DNA of 64,000 nt from Portulaca oleracea (Eukaryota > Streptophyta > Magnoliopsida > Caryophyllales > Portulacaceae): the NCBI GenBank assembly GCA_029582165.1, contig CM055883.1, positions 17,764,501 to 17,828,500 of the forward strand, given 5' to 3'. The notes under the pieces are model-generated. The model was not told the DNA's origin. It did not search any database and was given only the letters and a program-made list of their open reading frames with translations. The position numbers and the translations under genes are program-made. Below, piece by piece: positions 32,237 to 43,456 of the stretch (the stretch's first letter is position 1; the number at the start of each line of letters is the position of its first letter).

Positions 32237-33559
32237 TGTTGGTCGTTTGAGCGAATTCTTCTCTTTATTAGGGAGTTTTTATATGTTCTAACCCCGTATT
32301 TTATTCGAGTTATGAGATTTTTGTAGTTTCGTAGGAAAATAAGAAAGTGATCTAAAAAGGCGCCAAAACGGAGCAAAAACTCGCCAAATCAGGAGTGCAG
32401 GCAGAAGGGCTGCTCGACCGAGCAGCATGTTGGCTCGCCCGAGCAACGCCTCTGGAAGGTCAGCGAAGATGACCGATTGAATTTGAGCCAAGAGGAGGTG
32501 AAAGCGGAAGGTCCGCTCGAGAAGCAACATATTGGCTCGGTCGAGCCATGCTTCTGCGCAACAACTAGGAAAAGGTCGGAAAATTTGGCTAAGGCAGTGA
32601 AGGAACAGAGAGCCAGCTCGCCCGAGCAAGGGCCCTGCTCGACCGAGCTGAGCTTCTGAGCTGCCGAGGAGAAGCTGCCGAGGAACGAGAAACACGCGAC
32701 CAGAATGCCTGCTCGCCCGAGCCAAATCCATTTTCTGCGTTCAGGATGGAAATGAAGTGCTGCGTTTTGTGCAACTAACTTAGGTCATTATAAGAGTATT
32801 AGCTGCGACTCCTTTGAGGAGGAATTAGCTGAAGTTTTTAGTTTGTAATTAGGGGTTTTTAATGCTTTCTTAATTAAGCTTTACTTTCTCTCTCTAAGGG
32901 TCTTCTCTTGTCTTGTTCTCCAAGTTCTTGAGATTTTTGAATGTAATCAACTTTTCTTCAAGTAATTTTCATCCTTCCTTAATCTTCATTACCTTATGCT
33001 TGGATTTCATTTAATTTTGCCTTTGAAGGTTCCTAGTTTAGACACAAATAATCAATCTTTTAGTGAAAAGGGGGATTAAGGGCCACAAATCTTACTAGAG
33101 TGAGGATTTGAGGGTCCTTAGTAACTCAATTCACAACTTTCTATTTTGTTCGGGGAAAGTTGCAATTGAAGATGAAGAATGAAGAATGGAGATCGGTTTT
33201 GACTAGTCATCAAGGGTATGGACTACATTTTAATCTTGTTTAGATTAATTAGTGCTAATTAATTGCTATTGCTTGCTTTGATCTTAGTGGTAGTTAGATG
33301 TTATTAAATGTTTATTTGATAAGCTTATAGACTTCTTACATTTATAGTAGTAATTGCTTGTTTGATTGTGTTCTTTTTCATGGTCGTGTTTAGTATCATG
33401 CTTAGGGATAGTTTAATCGCTTAATTTTCATACTTTAATGTTTTCCGTAATTGAAAACCTTTAACAAACCAAAAAAAAAAAAAAAAACCTAGACAACCCT
33501 CACACCCATCCTCGAGTTCGACATCCTTACTTAGAAACCACAAAAATTACAACCGAACA
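32237..33559 (+). repeat. 3' LTR of Athila
   Basis: 1323 bp, ending ACCGAACA. The first 25 bases have lost several single nucleotides compared with the 5' LTR (TGTTGGTCG for TGTTCGGTCTCG). It is otherwise nearly identical to 20351-21689. Followed by the target duplication AGGAA (33560-33564). Confidence 0.94.
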
Positions 33560-35235
33560 AGGAAGCTTTCCTCTCCTAAGGGGTAAAAACTAAGTTACTG
33601 AGGTAATTCCCGCGCCAATGCTAACCTGGAAGTAATCTCAACAGGTTAATATCATGCTGGAAAGACCAAAACAACCCCTGTGAACAGAAATCAAAACACA
33701 TAGCCCCAGAACTGAGGTTCTGGAAAAACTGATAAAGCAACCCTGCTGGGATTGGTTGTTCTGTCTTCTGAATCTTACTCGTGCCATGCTTGATCATGCT
33801 GGGACTTGGCTTGGGCTTGAAAAGGACATGGAAAGGAACAAAAAACTCATAGGAAACATTGCTGAAACTTCCTCAATCAAGAGATACAACATTGAGAAAG
33901 TCAGCTGCTTGGACTGTTGCTGCTGGGAATTGGAATTGGTCTGGATGACCAATGCTGATGGGCTGAATGGATGCAAATGCCAGGGCTTGCTTTACAATGG
34001 TGTAACAAGCCTGGATGGATGCTGTTGGTGGTATGGTGGCTGCTGGTGATGCTAAGAACCTCCTACTGGAACTTTGGACTGCTGAGAAGTCTGCTGAGTG
34101 GCTTCTTTGTATGTCTTTGGGCTTTGAAAGCTCATTGCTTTACTGGAAGGGCTGGTCTAGCTGCTGAGTTGTGTGAAACAACAGGTTCTCCTCCTCCTTG
34201 TGCTGCTACTGCTGTAATTACTGGTGAAGATCCCTTGGAAGCCTCCTTTGTTGATGAAGCTGCTGCTGCTGATTGTTCTCCTTGATGGTCTCCATCACTG
34301 TATTCTGGGCCAAAATCCGACCCTTTTCCATGCTCAAATCAACTTATGGTTAAAATGAAAGTTGAAGTATGCATTACGAGTTTTCCATAGACAGCTTACC
34401 CGTTCCGAACCGATAAGTAAAGCTCGAGTTACGATGTTTCGAATAATTGAAGTAATGGTTCTTATTCTGGACAACTTGTAAAGATGTTAGTTTTTATCCA
34501 CCTTATCCATGTTTTTAGCTTTCATAGACAACTACAAAGTTGGAGTGTATGTTCTAAGCTTTCCGAAAAGTCCTCTCATGACATGATCCGATATTTGAGG
34601 AATAAGTTATGATCTTACGAGTACGCCTTAGAAATCGAGTTCATCATTGTTATTATTAGAAAACTCAATAAGTTATTCTTCCATGCTACCAACTAAGTTA
34701 AGTCCTAATTTATGATTTTTGTTTCTTGTAAAGTCCCTCCAAGATATCGTTGCATCACTGTTCAAGTCCCTGCTCGTTCCGTACGTGTTCTTAAGTCTTC
34801 AGGTACGTTTATCGCCTGACCTTTTATGAATAATATCATGAATTAATCATTTATGTTAAATTCTGAATTTATTTTATATTGTCCATGTTTATATGTGAAG
34901 TATCATGATTTATGTTCAAAATATATGCAAGTTTTCATGGATTTTTAAGTAATTCAGGCCGATTTTATCAGGATAATTTTACAGTTATTTCTAAGTATTT
35001 ATGTGGTGTACCCTTTACGTTAGAAACTTTTACGATAATTCTCTATTTTAGTGAGTTGAGAGTCATTTCATGAATAAATTCCCTTTTAGAAGCACAAGTC
35101 TTATTCAAGGAGAGTACAAGATTATATCTTTAAGTTATGATTAGAAAATGGTAGTTTAAGGAACTAGTTTTATTAAGAATCAAAGGTCAAGGTATCAAGG
35201 TTTAAGTTTTCAAGTTTTAGAAACCAATAAAGGTC

Positions 35236-35400
35236 CCGCCCATATTTATGGTGCCTTAGTGCACACCATATTTATGGTGCCTTAGTGCACACCAAGGAAA
35301 AACATGCTTATGTGCCTTTGTGCACCCCAAGTTAAGTATATACGTGCCTTAGGGCACCCAAGGAAAAGATAACTGAAGTGCCTTAGTTGCACACCAGGGA
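35236..35400. repeat. Short tandem repeats in solo LTR S
   Basis: Five to six variants of a unit containing GTGCCTTAGTGCACACC, the first two nearly identical (26-bp step). Such arrays are common inside long chromovirus LTRs. Confidence 0.7.
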
Positions 35401-36582
35401 AACCTGGCCAGTAAAGGATAATTATCCACCATCCGGATCTCTCGATCGGTCCGGGTATGCGCATACGGAGGTTTAGCCGAAGATCGCAAGTAGGGGACCT
35501 TCAGGATAATAATACGACAACTAAGTTTTAAGTAACTAAGTACTTCAAGGATTTAAGTTAAGGGTTAAGTCTTATAGAACTTGAGTATGGTTTTTAAGTA
35601 TATTTTGCAACATGTTAAGTCACACTTTAAAATTAGTTTGAAGTAACAATTATGTTATATGTTAGGTATACGTTTTTAACTCATGTTTTATGATGTAATT
35701 TACTTGTCACTTTCTAAGTCATGTGTTCCAAGTACGGTTTGTGTCACACATTAAGTGGTATGATATACCAAGTTTTATGTATCTTAAGTTTTCCAAATTA
35801 CTGGGATCAAAGTAAAACTGCTCTAGTTACTTACCAAGGATTTTAAGTTTTGTTTTATGGAAGTTTAATGTTATGTTTATGGGAAGATTTCATGTGTGTG
35901 TCAATGTCACTTCATACATGACCTAAGTTGTTTTCAAACAAGTTTATGGTTATTCAGTTGTCTTTAAAAGGAAGAACTCATAAGTATTTTTGTTTAAGTT
36001 GTGATTTAAGTACAGGTTCAGTTATATTTCTTCATATTCAGGTTAAGTTATGATCAAACTATGTAAGTTATGCTACTTTTATTGTTAAACTGTTATTACT
36101 TCGTTTTTAACGATTTTGAAACCGCGCTAAATAAGTAAAATAAATTACAAAAAGTTTCTTACAAGTTAGGGGTATACGTACTGAGTTTAACTCACATTTC
36201 GAAATTTTATGTTTTCGTTTTAGGGATCTCGGCAAAGGAGAATTGAAAAGCCCCGGGAGGACGAAACCCTAGAGCACCTTAAGGAACTTGAAGGTGGTTA
36301 GAGGCTTTCCATGAAGGATTTAAAAGAAATTGTGATTTAATGACTTGTATAGTTTCTTTTGGGTTGTTTTATGTTGTTTTGAGGTGGTTTAACTTAAGTT
36401 ATGCTGATGATGCAGGTTTGAAGTTGGTTTATGGTTGATTGCTGTAGTTGGGATTAGTCTTAATCTTGTCCATCTCCGTGGACGATGGCAATTCTCTCAG
36501 GTATTTATCCGCTGCTAATCATTGGGTTAGGTGAATTATTAGCTTAATATAGTGGTTAGTAACCTGGGAGTGCTACATCAAC

Positions 36583-36683
36583 ATAATAATAATAATAATA
36601 ATAATAATGATAATAATAATTTGTAATAATAATAATAATCATAATAATAATAATAATAGTAATACTAATAATAATAATAATAA
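36583..36683. repeat. AAT microsatellite, middle part
   Basis: Imperfect (AAT)n resuming LTR R sequence after the TCAAC duplication. Helitron 1 is inserted at its right end. Confidence 0.85.
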
Positions 36684-36950
36684 TCTATATAATATATAAT
36701 GACAATGTTAGTGGACCCCACAGAATACTGAATGGAGAGTGATTTTAGCTATTTAAACCAATAGGAATTCAAATAAATAGCTTATTTTTCCAACTTTTCT
36801 ATTTTTTATTTAGTATTTTCTGCTTATGTTCTTCAAATTACTCACGTTAGTTCCATTCTTTTTTTCTGATCAGTTTTACTTTTTTCTCTCCTACACCACA
36901 AGATATTTACCCAATTCAATCTTGACCGTTCAAATAACTACTCCACCCAC

Positions 36951-36992
<42 letters not shown>

Positions 36993-37119
36993 TGCCCTTC
37001 ACCTTTCCGCGTTCTTCCATCTACTCTCTCACTCTAATCTTTCACATTCAATGAAATCCAAAATCCACAATAGCAGTTATTAGCAATAGTCATAGAGTCT
37101 CGAGACTAGAATCCGAGGA

Positions 37120-37509
37120 TGGCGAGATGGTGGCCGGGATGTAGCAGATGACCCACGTTGGGAGCTCTGCCTCCGGGATGAACATTGTCATCGGGAGGAT
37201 TATGCAGAACAGGGTGAACGAGTAGAAGGGCAACACCAGCTTTCTCAACAGGAAGAAGTTGAATATCAGATTTGCCTTCTTCCAGGAGTATATCTGCATG
37301 TTTTATCACAAAAGCATACACTCACAAGTTACAACTTGTGCCAAACGCCAAATTCAGGTAAAAGAGAGGTAGGGAGAGATTTTTCGAAGAGCTGCCTTTG
37401 ATTTGACAATGTCAGGAAAGCAAAGACGGAACAGTTGCATGGGTTCTAAGTGCCACCGGTGCTGTTGCTTTCTGTAAGCTTCGAAAGACTCAGGTAATTC
37501 ACATTCACA
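37120..37509 (-). pseudogene. Captured fragment of a cellulose-synthase-like C (CSLC, xyloglucan glucan synthase type) gene
   Basis: Minus strand. Exon a, about 37509-37396, encodes CECELPESFEAYRKQQHRWH ... MQLFRLCFPDIVKSK. Exon b, about 37293-37122, encodes [22 protein letters not shown], then [15 protein letters not shown] and [18 protein letters not shown]. The pair matches from memory the QQHRW motif and following membrane segments of CSLC Golgi glucan synthases. Exon b ends in CYIPATIS and then diverges. The intron has an AG acceptor (37294-37295), but the donor is not a standard GT. HSGPMQ of the family reads HLEPMQ here. Only about 100 of roughly 690 residues are present, so it is a non-functional captured piece. 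Confidence 0.78.
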
Positions 37510-40500
37510 CTTCAAAGTACAAATCACAACAAAAGAAACCAAATGACAAAGAACTAATCACATCAGTGGACGGCGGAAGCAGTTGAGCACTAGGGGTTGG
37601 ATGGAGATTGATTACTTGAGGTATTATATCCCATAAATTTCTCATTCCTCTGTTTTCGGTCCGATATCTCAAATTTAATATGATAAACAAATTAAACCCA
37701 ATTCTTTTATTCCCATGACAGTTATACCAATTTCCAAATTCAAAAAAATGTTGTTCTTTTCCGTATGGACGCCTCTCTCTCTCTCTCTCTTCAATTTTGA
37801 GATTTAATGCTATTTTAATTTCCAATTTCCAGAAAGTTTCTTCTTGAATCAAAATTTTGTTTAAGGGATTTTTAATTTCGTGGTGCTTGATTCAATTTCC
37901 ATAAAGCATCTTTCAATGGAATAGACTCTCACTAGGGGTGTCGAAGATCAGTATCTCCGTCTTATCCCCGATCAGCCAACAACTTTGGGTAAGCCAAATT
38001 GAATTTGAATGATTTGGTGGATTATTAAGAGTAAGTCGTCTATTGTACATTTCCATCATTAATTTTTCCTTTTCTTTTTTGTCATTTATAAATCTAGGTT
38101 TCTAGGGGGTTCTGATTATCAAATTTAGTTTTTAATCACTGATTTTGTTTTTACTATGGATTGGATCAAGTTGAAAGGATATATGAATCCGTGATTATAG
38201 AAGAGATTGGTCCATTGTGGTTTGAAAGATGCTTACAATTTATTTATTTTTTGTTCTTTTAGGTCCTTGATATTGATTAAGGTAAATGCCTCATCAATTT
38301 CCCTTTGTTATACTAATCAGAATATGTTGTGTTATGTACTCTTCTTTTATTTTGGGTTCATATTTTACAGGAAATTGAAAAGCTCATGTATCAAACCTAT
38401 GGCTAAATCAGTATGATTGTACTGATAATTTGGTGTATGCTTTAGTTCTGAGGTTAATTATTTTATTATGAATTAGGTATAATTTTGAGATTTGATTTTT
38501 TTAGGGGCTCTTATTATCCTTCATTCCATGTTTATAAGAACTCACATTTAGAGTGGTCACTCATTGTACAGTCAATCTAAGAACTCAACTTATGAAACAA
38601 TTGGTATTATTTTACCGATGATATTAGTATATGTTGTTTGTTCTAAACTTACCTGCTTTATTCTGAGTTTAGTAAGGCTTAATCGATTCTCCTTTTTCAG
38701 GGGTTGCTTACTCCGTCATCCCTTTGGTATAGAAATGACCTTATAAAGATAGATGAAATTACAATTAAGAATTGGTTTCAAATATATCAACAATTCATCG
38801 ATGTGTGTCACAACTAAATACTTGTGCACACTGTTGATATGGTATTGTCTAGCCAATCTGAGAACTCATGCTTCAAGTTTTACTAGCTTGTGATATAGGT
38901 GAAAGAAGACTAGATGAAATAGAGCTATTGTACAGACGATTTGCAGGCTACTTGATTATATAGGCTACTTTATGAACCTAGGTCTTGCCCTTAATATATT
39001 GATGAAGTTTGAGTCAAAACAATTGATTCATCTCATGCCTTTACTGTTCTATCTTGTACTAAATATATGTTTTGCTGTTTGCTATTGTGTTCTATCACTT
39101 CTATGTGGTTTTGACTACCTAAACTGCTATTGAGAACCTGTGAGTTTGATTGTTGAACTGTTAGAGTTGGGTGTTGTTGCTATTTGATTTACGTCGTGGA
39201 CGTCAATTTTGTTGCTGAATCGCGAAACTACTGCGCTTAGCTGCTGATTTGCGTGGCTTTTATGCTTGGTTTTTGGTGTCTTTTGATGTTAAAATAATCC
39301 TCGGGGTTTGTTATGATCGGGAATGTTATCGGTATGTTTGGAGAAGTTGGGTTGGATTAGATGAGGTTTTAAACTAAAAAAAAGCAGAAGAGATGACTAA
39401 TTTGTTGCCTCTAGTGTCCTGATTTTGATTGGGTATGTCTTGTACATCGTGCTTGCTGCTTGCTGTTGCTGGAAATTGCGCTTCCATGTTGTGTTCTACT
39501 TGCTGTTGTTGCCAAACTGAAACTTGTAGTCTTGCTTCTAACGATCCAGTGGATACCCCCATTTAAAAACACACCAACAGCCACCTCATCTGTCCAGGAT
39601 TTGTGTGGGGGCTGGCCAACGCCATCATCGAAGCTCTCTTCCACCACCTCGTCCAGCTCGCCGGCTGCGGAGACGACGATGTCAATTCAACATTTCAAGC
39701 CAGCTTCCGAAATCACCCCCTCCCCAAATCTCCAACCGAAAAAAGAAAAGGTTGAAATTTTTAGCATCACAACCATTTGATTATCGGAGAAACAAAACCT
39801 TTCTAACCAGAGACAACTGTTTAATGGAAACTCTCCACCTCCCTCTGCTTTGCTTCTCCAGTTCATTTATTTTGATTGGTTTTTCTCATTTAATTCCTAA
39901 CTGTTTTCCTATGAGGGACCTAGAAAAGAAGAACTTTAAAATCCTAGCCCTGTGATGCAGAAAAACAGAGCAGTGATAGTGGAAGATGGGGTGGCACCGG
40001 CCACGACCATGGGTCGCCATCACCGGCGCCGGAGGGCACTAACTGCTATGGAAATTGGGAAGCAATTGGAGTTAACTAGCTAAGTGTGGGTGAAAGTGAG
40101 GAGAGAGAGTTGTCAGAATATATAAAAGTTGACCTATTTTACAGGTTACAGGTTATATAATTGAAGGGATGAGATTTAATCTAAACTAATCAAGGGTATA
40201 TATTTGTCAACTACCATAGTTGTAATTATTTTCAGCTATGGTAGAATTTTCATTATATTATTTATGCATTGTTCGTTTATAATTCGTATATACATACCTA
40301 TTTCCATCTACATTTATTAAAAAAAGTTAACATTTTAAGACTAATCAAAGAATAAAATGTAAATCTTTGTTCCGACCATAATTATAGTCACATCTTTTAA
40401 TAAAGTTATTGTATTTTACTACATATGTTGCAGGATCATTATAGTCACAACTTTTACAAATTGGAACACCGGTCAAGTCGCAACATCAGTATGCACTATA

Positions 40501-41003
40501 TTTATTCAAACGCATGGAGGATACGAGAGGTTTATTTATCATGAAAAATGATAAGACCTTAGCAACATATGTGCCATGTAGGTCCAAAATTATTGTTCAA
40601 CAACCAACAATGTTTCAAAATGCAATTATTATGCTATCGTCAAAGTTATAAATATATTATTATCATCTATAAAGTGGTTAATCATTAGTTTGATTTGTTT
40701 TATTATTTTTTTTTGCGAGTTTGGGCTAGTTTGTGTCTTTCGATCTGAATTTGTTGGCCCGGGTGTTTGAACAATTTGTCATGTTTCGTTTTCGTTGGAC
40801 AATATGATCTTGCAACTCGCCGTGGTCAATGTTCATATCATTTTAGGAAATTTTCTATTGCTAAATTACACGTTTTTCGGAACAATTTAGTATGATGTTT
40901 TTCATGCAACAATTTCATTAATATTTCATTTGGTTTACTTTGTATGGACGGTTACTTATCCATGACTTTTATAAAATTTTAAAAGTAACTAATTTAGTTC
41001 ATT
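37510..41003. other. Helitron 1 interior without recognised genes
   Basis: About 3.5 kb. Possible captured exon-like pieces end at GT sites, such as 37923-37990 (one open frame followed by GGTAAG) and a GC-richer stretch at 39590-39680 with an open minus-strand frame. I cannot identify either. The remainder is AT-rich. Confidence 0.35.
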
Positions 41004-41036
41004 CCGTGCATCGCATGGGTTGAGACCTAGTAGTAA

Positions 41037-42609
41037 TCTATATAATATATAATAGAAAAGTTAGTGGGCCCCATGAAATACTAAAAGGAGAGTAATTGTA
41101 GGTGATTTGACCAATAGAAATTCAGATAAATAAATTATTTTTTTTCCAATTTTTCTATTTTTTAAATTAATAATTTCAATCCATGTTCTCCAACTTAATT
41201 TTTTCTCTCCTAGGCTTGATATATATAATAATATATAATAGAAAATTTAGTGGGCCCCACGAAATACTAAAGGAGAGTAATTGTAGGTGATTTGACCAAT
41301 AGAAATTCAGATAAATAATTTTTTTTTTCCAATTTTTCTATTTTTTATATTAATATTTTCAATCCATGTTCTCCAACTTAATTTTCTCTCTCCTAGGCTT
41401 GATATTTACGATATACTATATGAAGTTTGTGCTTGAATTTTATTATTTCTATTTTCTAGGTATGTTTATGGTTTAATTTTTCATTTTTTTAAATTATATT
41501 ACATAGATTCCATAAATGGTGCATTACAAGGAATATATGCATGTGGGAATTAATGAAGTATAAAATATATATTTAATGAATTTTATGCTCCCATGGCGCC
41601 AATGAAATTTTTCTCATCTATTGGATAATTATTCGTTAGCTCGAGTTAGGTTGCACGGATAGTACTTTTCTCACTTAAATGGTTGACCTCTATATGTTAT
41701 CTAATTTTATGTGTTTAGTGTAAACAATTTATTATCATATCTTTCATTTAGTAATATCTTTAATGTTGTGCTTTTTTAAAATAATACATATGTGTCATAC
41801 ATTATGCATCAATGCGAGTTTCGCACTAGGTTTATTGTAAATACGTATTATACAACTCTTTTTTAGAGATTGTACTACACAATTTTACTAGAACTGGATA
41901 GTAGGTCATGTCGTGTCGGTTTTGTATTCATGTCGGAGTTAAACGGGTTGGAGAACCCTCAACCTGAAACTTACCCATTAAATAAATGGGTTGAAATTTC
42001 TTGATTTGAAACGTTTACTTAAATAAACGGGTTAACCGAAACCTAAACCATTTAACTCAATGAGTTAACGGATAAAGTTCGAGCAACCCATTTACCTTTT
42101 AACACATATTATTTAACAATCATACACTTAGAAAAGACAAAATGCATTAGATTCCACCATTTATTTAATATCTACCAACTCATTTCTTTTAATACATATA
42201 TTATCTATCTACCAATTTATTTTTTCTGTTTTTTGGATAATATAACAAGAAAGAAAATCAATCAATTACATAGGCGTACTAATTTAGATGGATGAACAGA
42301 GTGATGAAGGAGGCAGATAGCTATAGGCTTTGGTGTCTTATAATGCCAAATTTATATGAGGAGAGGGAGGGCGTCAGTTAGAGTAAGAGTTAGAGTTTGG
42401 TTGGCATGGATTGGGCTAATATCTATTGTACATATTGGGTCGACTGGTGGTCTATTTAGTGGGACACTAAATTGTATTTAAATTGACATATTCTCCTCAT
42501 ACTAATCCATCCATATATTTTATTGTATTAAATTTTATCAATTTTAACATAAGTGAATAAATTTATACTAATTTAGTTCACTCCGTGCATCGCACGGGTT
42601 GAGGCCTAG
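41037..42609 (+). mobile_element. Helitron 2, non-autonomous
   Basis: Begins TCTATATAATATATAATAG after a host A (41036) and ends CTAG (42606-42609) before T. A perfect hairpin CCGTGC-ATC-GCACGG lies at 42583-42597. Its ends are the same family as Helitron 1. 1.57 kb, no coding. Its 5' 185 bp are duplicated in tandem (41038-41220 and about 41222-41403). Confidence 0.82.
41038..41403. repeat. Tandem duplication of the Helitron 5' end
   Basis: Two consecutive, very similar copies of about 185 bp, each running from TATAATATATAATAGAAAA to CTCTCCTAGGCTTGATAT. Confidence 0.85.
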
Positions 42610-42620
42610 TAGTAGTAGTA

Positions 42621-42699
<79 letters not shown>

Positions 42700-42732
42700 G
42701 AATAATACTAATAACAATAATAATACACAAGA
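42610..42732. repeat. TAG/AAT microsatellite, right part
   Basis: Four TAG units then more than 25 AAT units with a few substitutions. It continues LTR R sequence. Long poly-Asn reading frames here are repeat artefacts. Confidence 0.95.
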
Positions 42733-42882
42733 TATTACCAATATACCCTTGTTAGTCGTCCAACAATCCTACGAGCTCAAGTGTTGACAAAAATACCACA
42801 AACGAACAAACAATTAACGGAATCAAACCTAATTTACTAACGTCGTAACAATCAACACCTTTGAATTTTTTGGGGTTTTACA

Positions 42883-43456
42883 GATATATATCGCGATAAA
42901 AAGAGAAGATGAAAGAGATGAGAAGAAGAAGAAGAAGAGAAGAAAGAGATGAAAGAGACGGAGATGGTAGTGGATGGGTGTTCGTTTGTTGCTGCGCCGA
43001 AGAAAGAAAAGAAGAGAAGGAAGGAAGAAAGGGGAAAGGGGACGGGGAAATGAAATGGAAAAAGGGGGAAATGATCATTAGAATTAGGGTTTGGGGATTG
43101 TCTTTTCTTCAGCTGATAGAGGGGAAAGTGGTAGTGGGTTTGGGTGGGGTAGTAGGGTAAAAGGAGCTGAGTTTGGGTGAATGAGTTTCTAGGTAGAAGG
43201 AGGGAAGTGGACAGGAGAGGATTGAGGGAGTTGGGTTCGGTAGAATTAGGCTTAAAATTAGATTTTAGTTTTATTTCTAATTTTTATCTTTTTGCTTTAT
43301 TTTAATAACAAAAATAACTAAAAATAATAAAATCTAATAAAATCTAATAAAATTGCAAAATGAGTAAAAGCATAATAAAAATACTAATTTAATTATTAAA
43401 AACAATAAAAAGGTCATAGAATAAAGGGGAAAAACATGCAAAATAGGGACTAAACA
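42883..43456 (-). repeat. Partial 3' LTR of the minus-strand Athila
   Basis: On the minus strand it begins TGTTTAGTCCC (43456) directly after the polypurine tract. The distal part is A/G-rich on the plus strand (42895-43070). It is cut at 42883 by element R. Part of it could belong to another element; I see no second boundary. Confidence 0.5.

Larger units (their letters stand above)
20351..33559 (+). mobile_element. Complete Athila (Ty3/gypsy) retrotransposon
   Basis: Both LTRs, primer site, gag, pol, envelope-position ORF and polypurine tract are present, in that order. The target duplication AGGAA is perfect (20346-20350 and 33560-33564). LTR ends are TGTTCGGT...ACCGAACA, an 8-bp terminal inverted repeat; the start of the 3' LTR has lost several bases. 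The LTRs differ by roughly twenty substitutions plus indels by eye. Coding is broken by a TAA between gag and pol, a stop plus frameshift after RT, and a TGA in the envelope-position ORF. It lies inside element T. Confidence 0.95.
19721..34297. mobile_element. Element T: small TG...CA element interrupted by Athila
   Basis: Starts TGATGTATGC and ends TCTCCATCA with a perfect 5-bp target duplication CTGTA (19716-19720 and 34298-34302). Its own length is about 1.36 kb (19721-20350 plus 33565-34297). TGATG/CATCA termini and a 5-bp duplication point to an LTR retrotransposon, either a solo LTR or a small non-autonomous one. I see no recognisable primer site or domain. Orientation is undetermined. 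Open frames at 33756-34285 (Cys/Trp-rich) look accidental. Confidence 0.7.
18050..36577 (+). repeat. Solo LTR S (Ty3/gypsy chromovirus-like), split by element T
   Basis: It starts TGTAACGACC and ends TGCTACA with a perfect 5-bp target duplication TCAAC (18045-18049 and 36578-36582). Its own sequence is 18050-19720 and 34298-36577, about 3.9 kb once the duplicate CTGTA is counted once. An LTR bounded by a duplication with no internal region is a solo LTR left by LTR-LTR recombination. It has a TATA-rich stretch (18556-18578) and short tandem repeats at 35236-35400. No primer site adjoins it. No coding sequence. Confidence 0.85.
36684..41030 (+). mobile_element. Helitron 1, non-autonomous, with captured gene piece
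   Basis: Begins TCTATATAATATATAATG after a host A and ends CTAG (41027-41030) before a host T, the insertion rule for Helitrons. Just before the end is a hairpin CCGTGC-ATC-GCATGG (41004-41018; one G-T pair). There is no terminal inverted repeat, no target duplication and no Rep/helicase coding. The element is 4.35 kb. It carries a cellulose-synthase-like C fragment at 37120-37509 (minus strand). The rest is AT-rich with no recognised domain. CT microsatellites lie at 36951-36990 and 37770-37790. Confidence 0.82.
15976..42882 (-). repeat. LTR of minus-strand element R, split by nested insertions
   Basis: The minus-strand LTR starts TGTAAAACCCC at 42882 and ends ...GGGGCGTTATA at 15976 (normally GTTACA), next to the tRNA-iMet primer site. 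Its own sequence is 15976-18049, 36578-36683 and 42610-42882. The rest is solo LTR S and two Helitrons. TGTAA...GTTACA ends with a tRNA-iMet primer site are typical of Tekay/Del chromoviruses; a copia origin cannot be excluded. The left internal region is truncated near 15400. Confidence 0.7.

Noticed and set aside
33756..34285. Cys/Trp/Leu-rich ORFs as a secreted peptide gene
   Set aside because: They lie inside element T, lack a continuous frame or homology, and their composition follows local GCTG repeats.
36684..42609. MITE or hAT classification for the AT-rich elements
   Set aside because: No terminal inverted repeats or target duplications. TC start, CTAG end, 3' hairpin and A/T insertion site all fit Helitrons.
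42599..42787. Poly-asparagine protein
   Set aside because: It is a direct translation of the AAT microsatellite.
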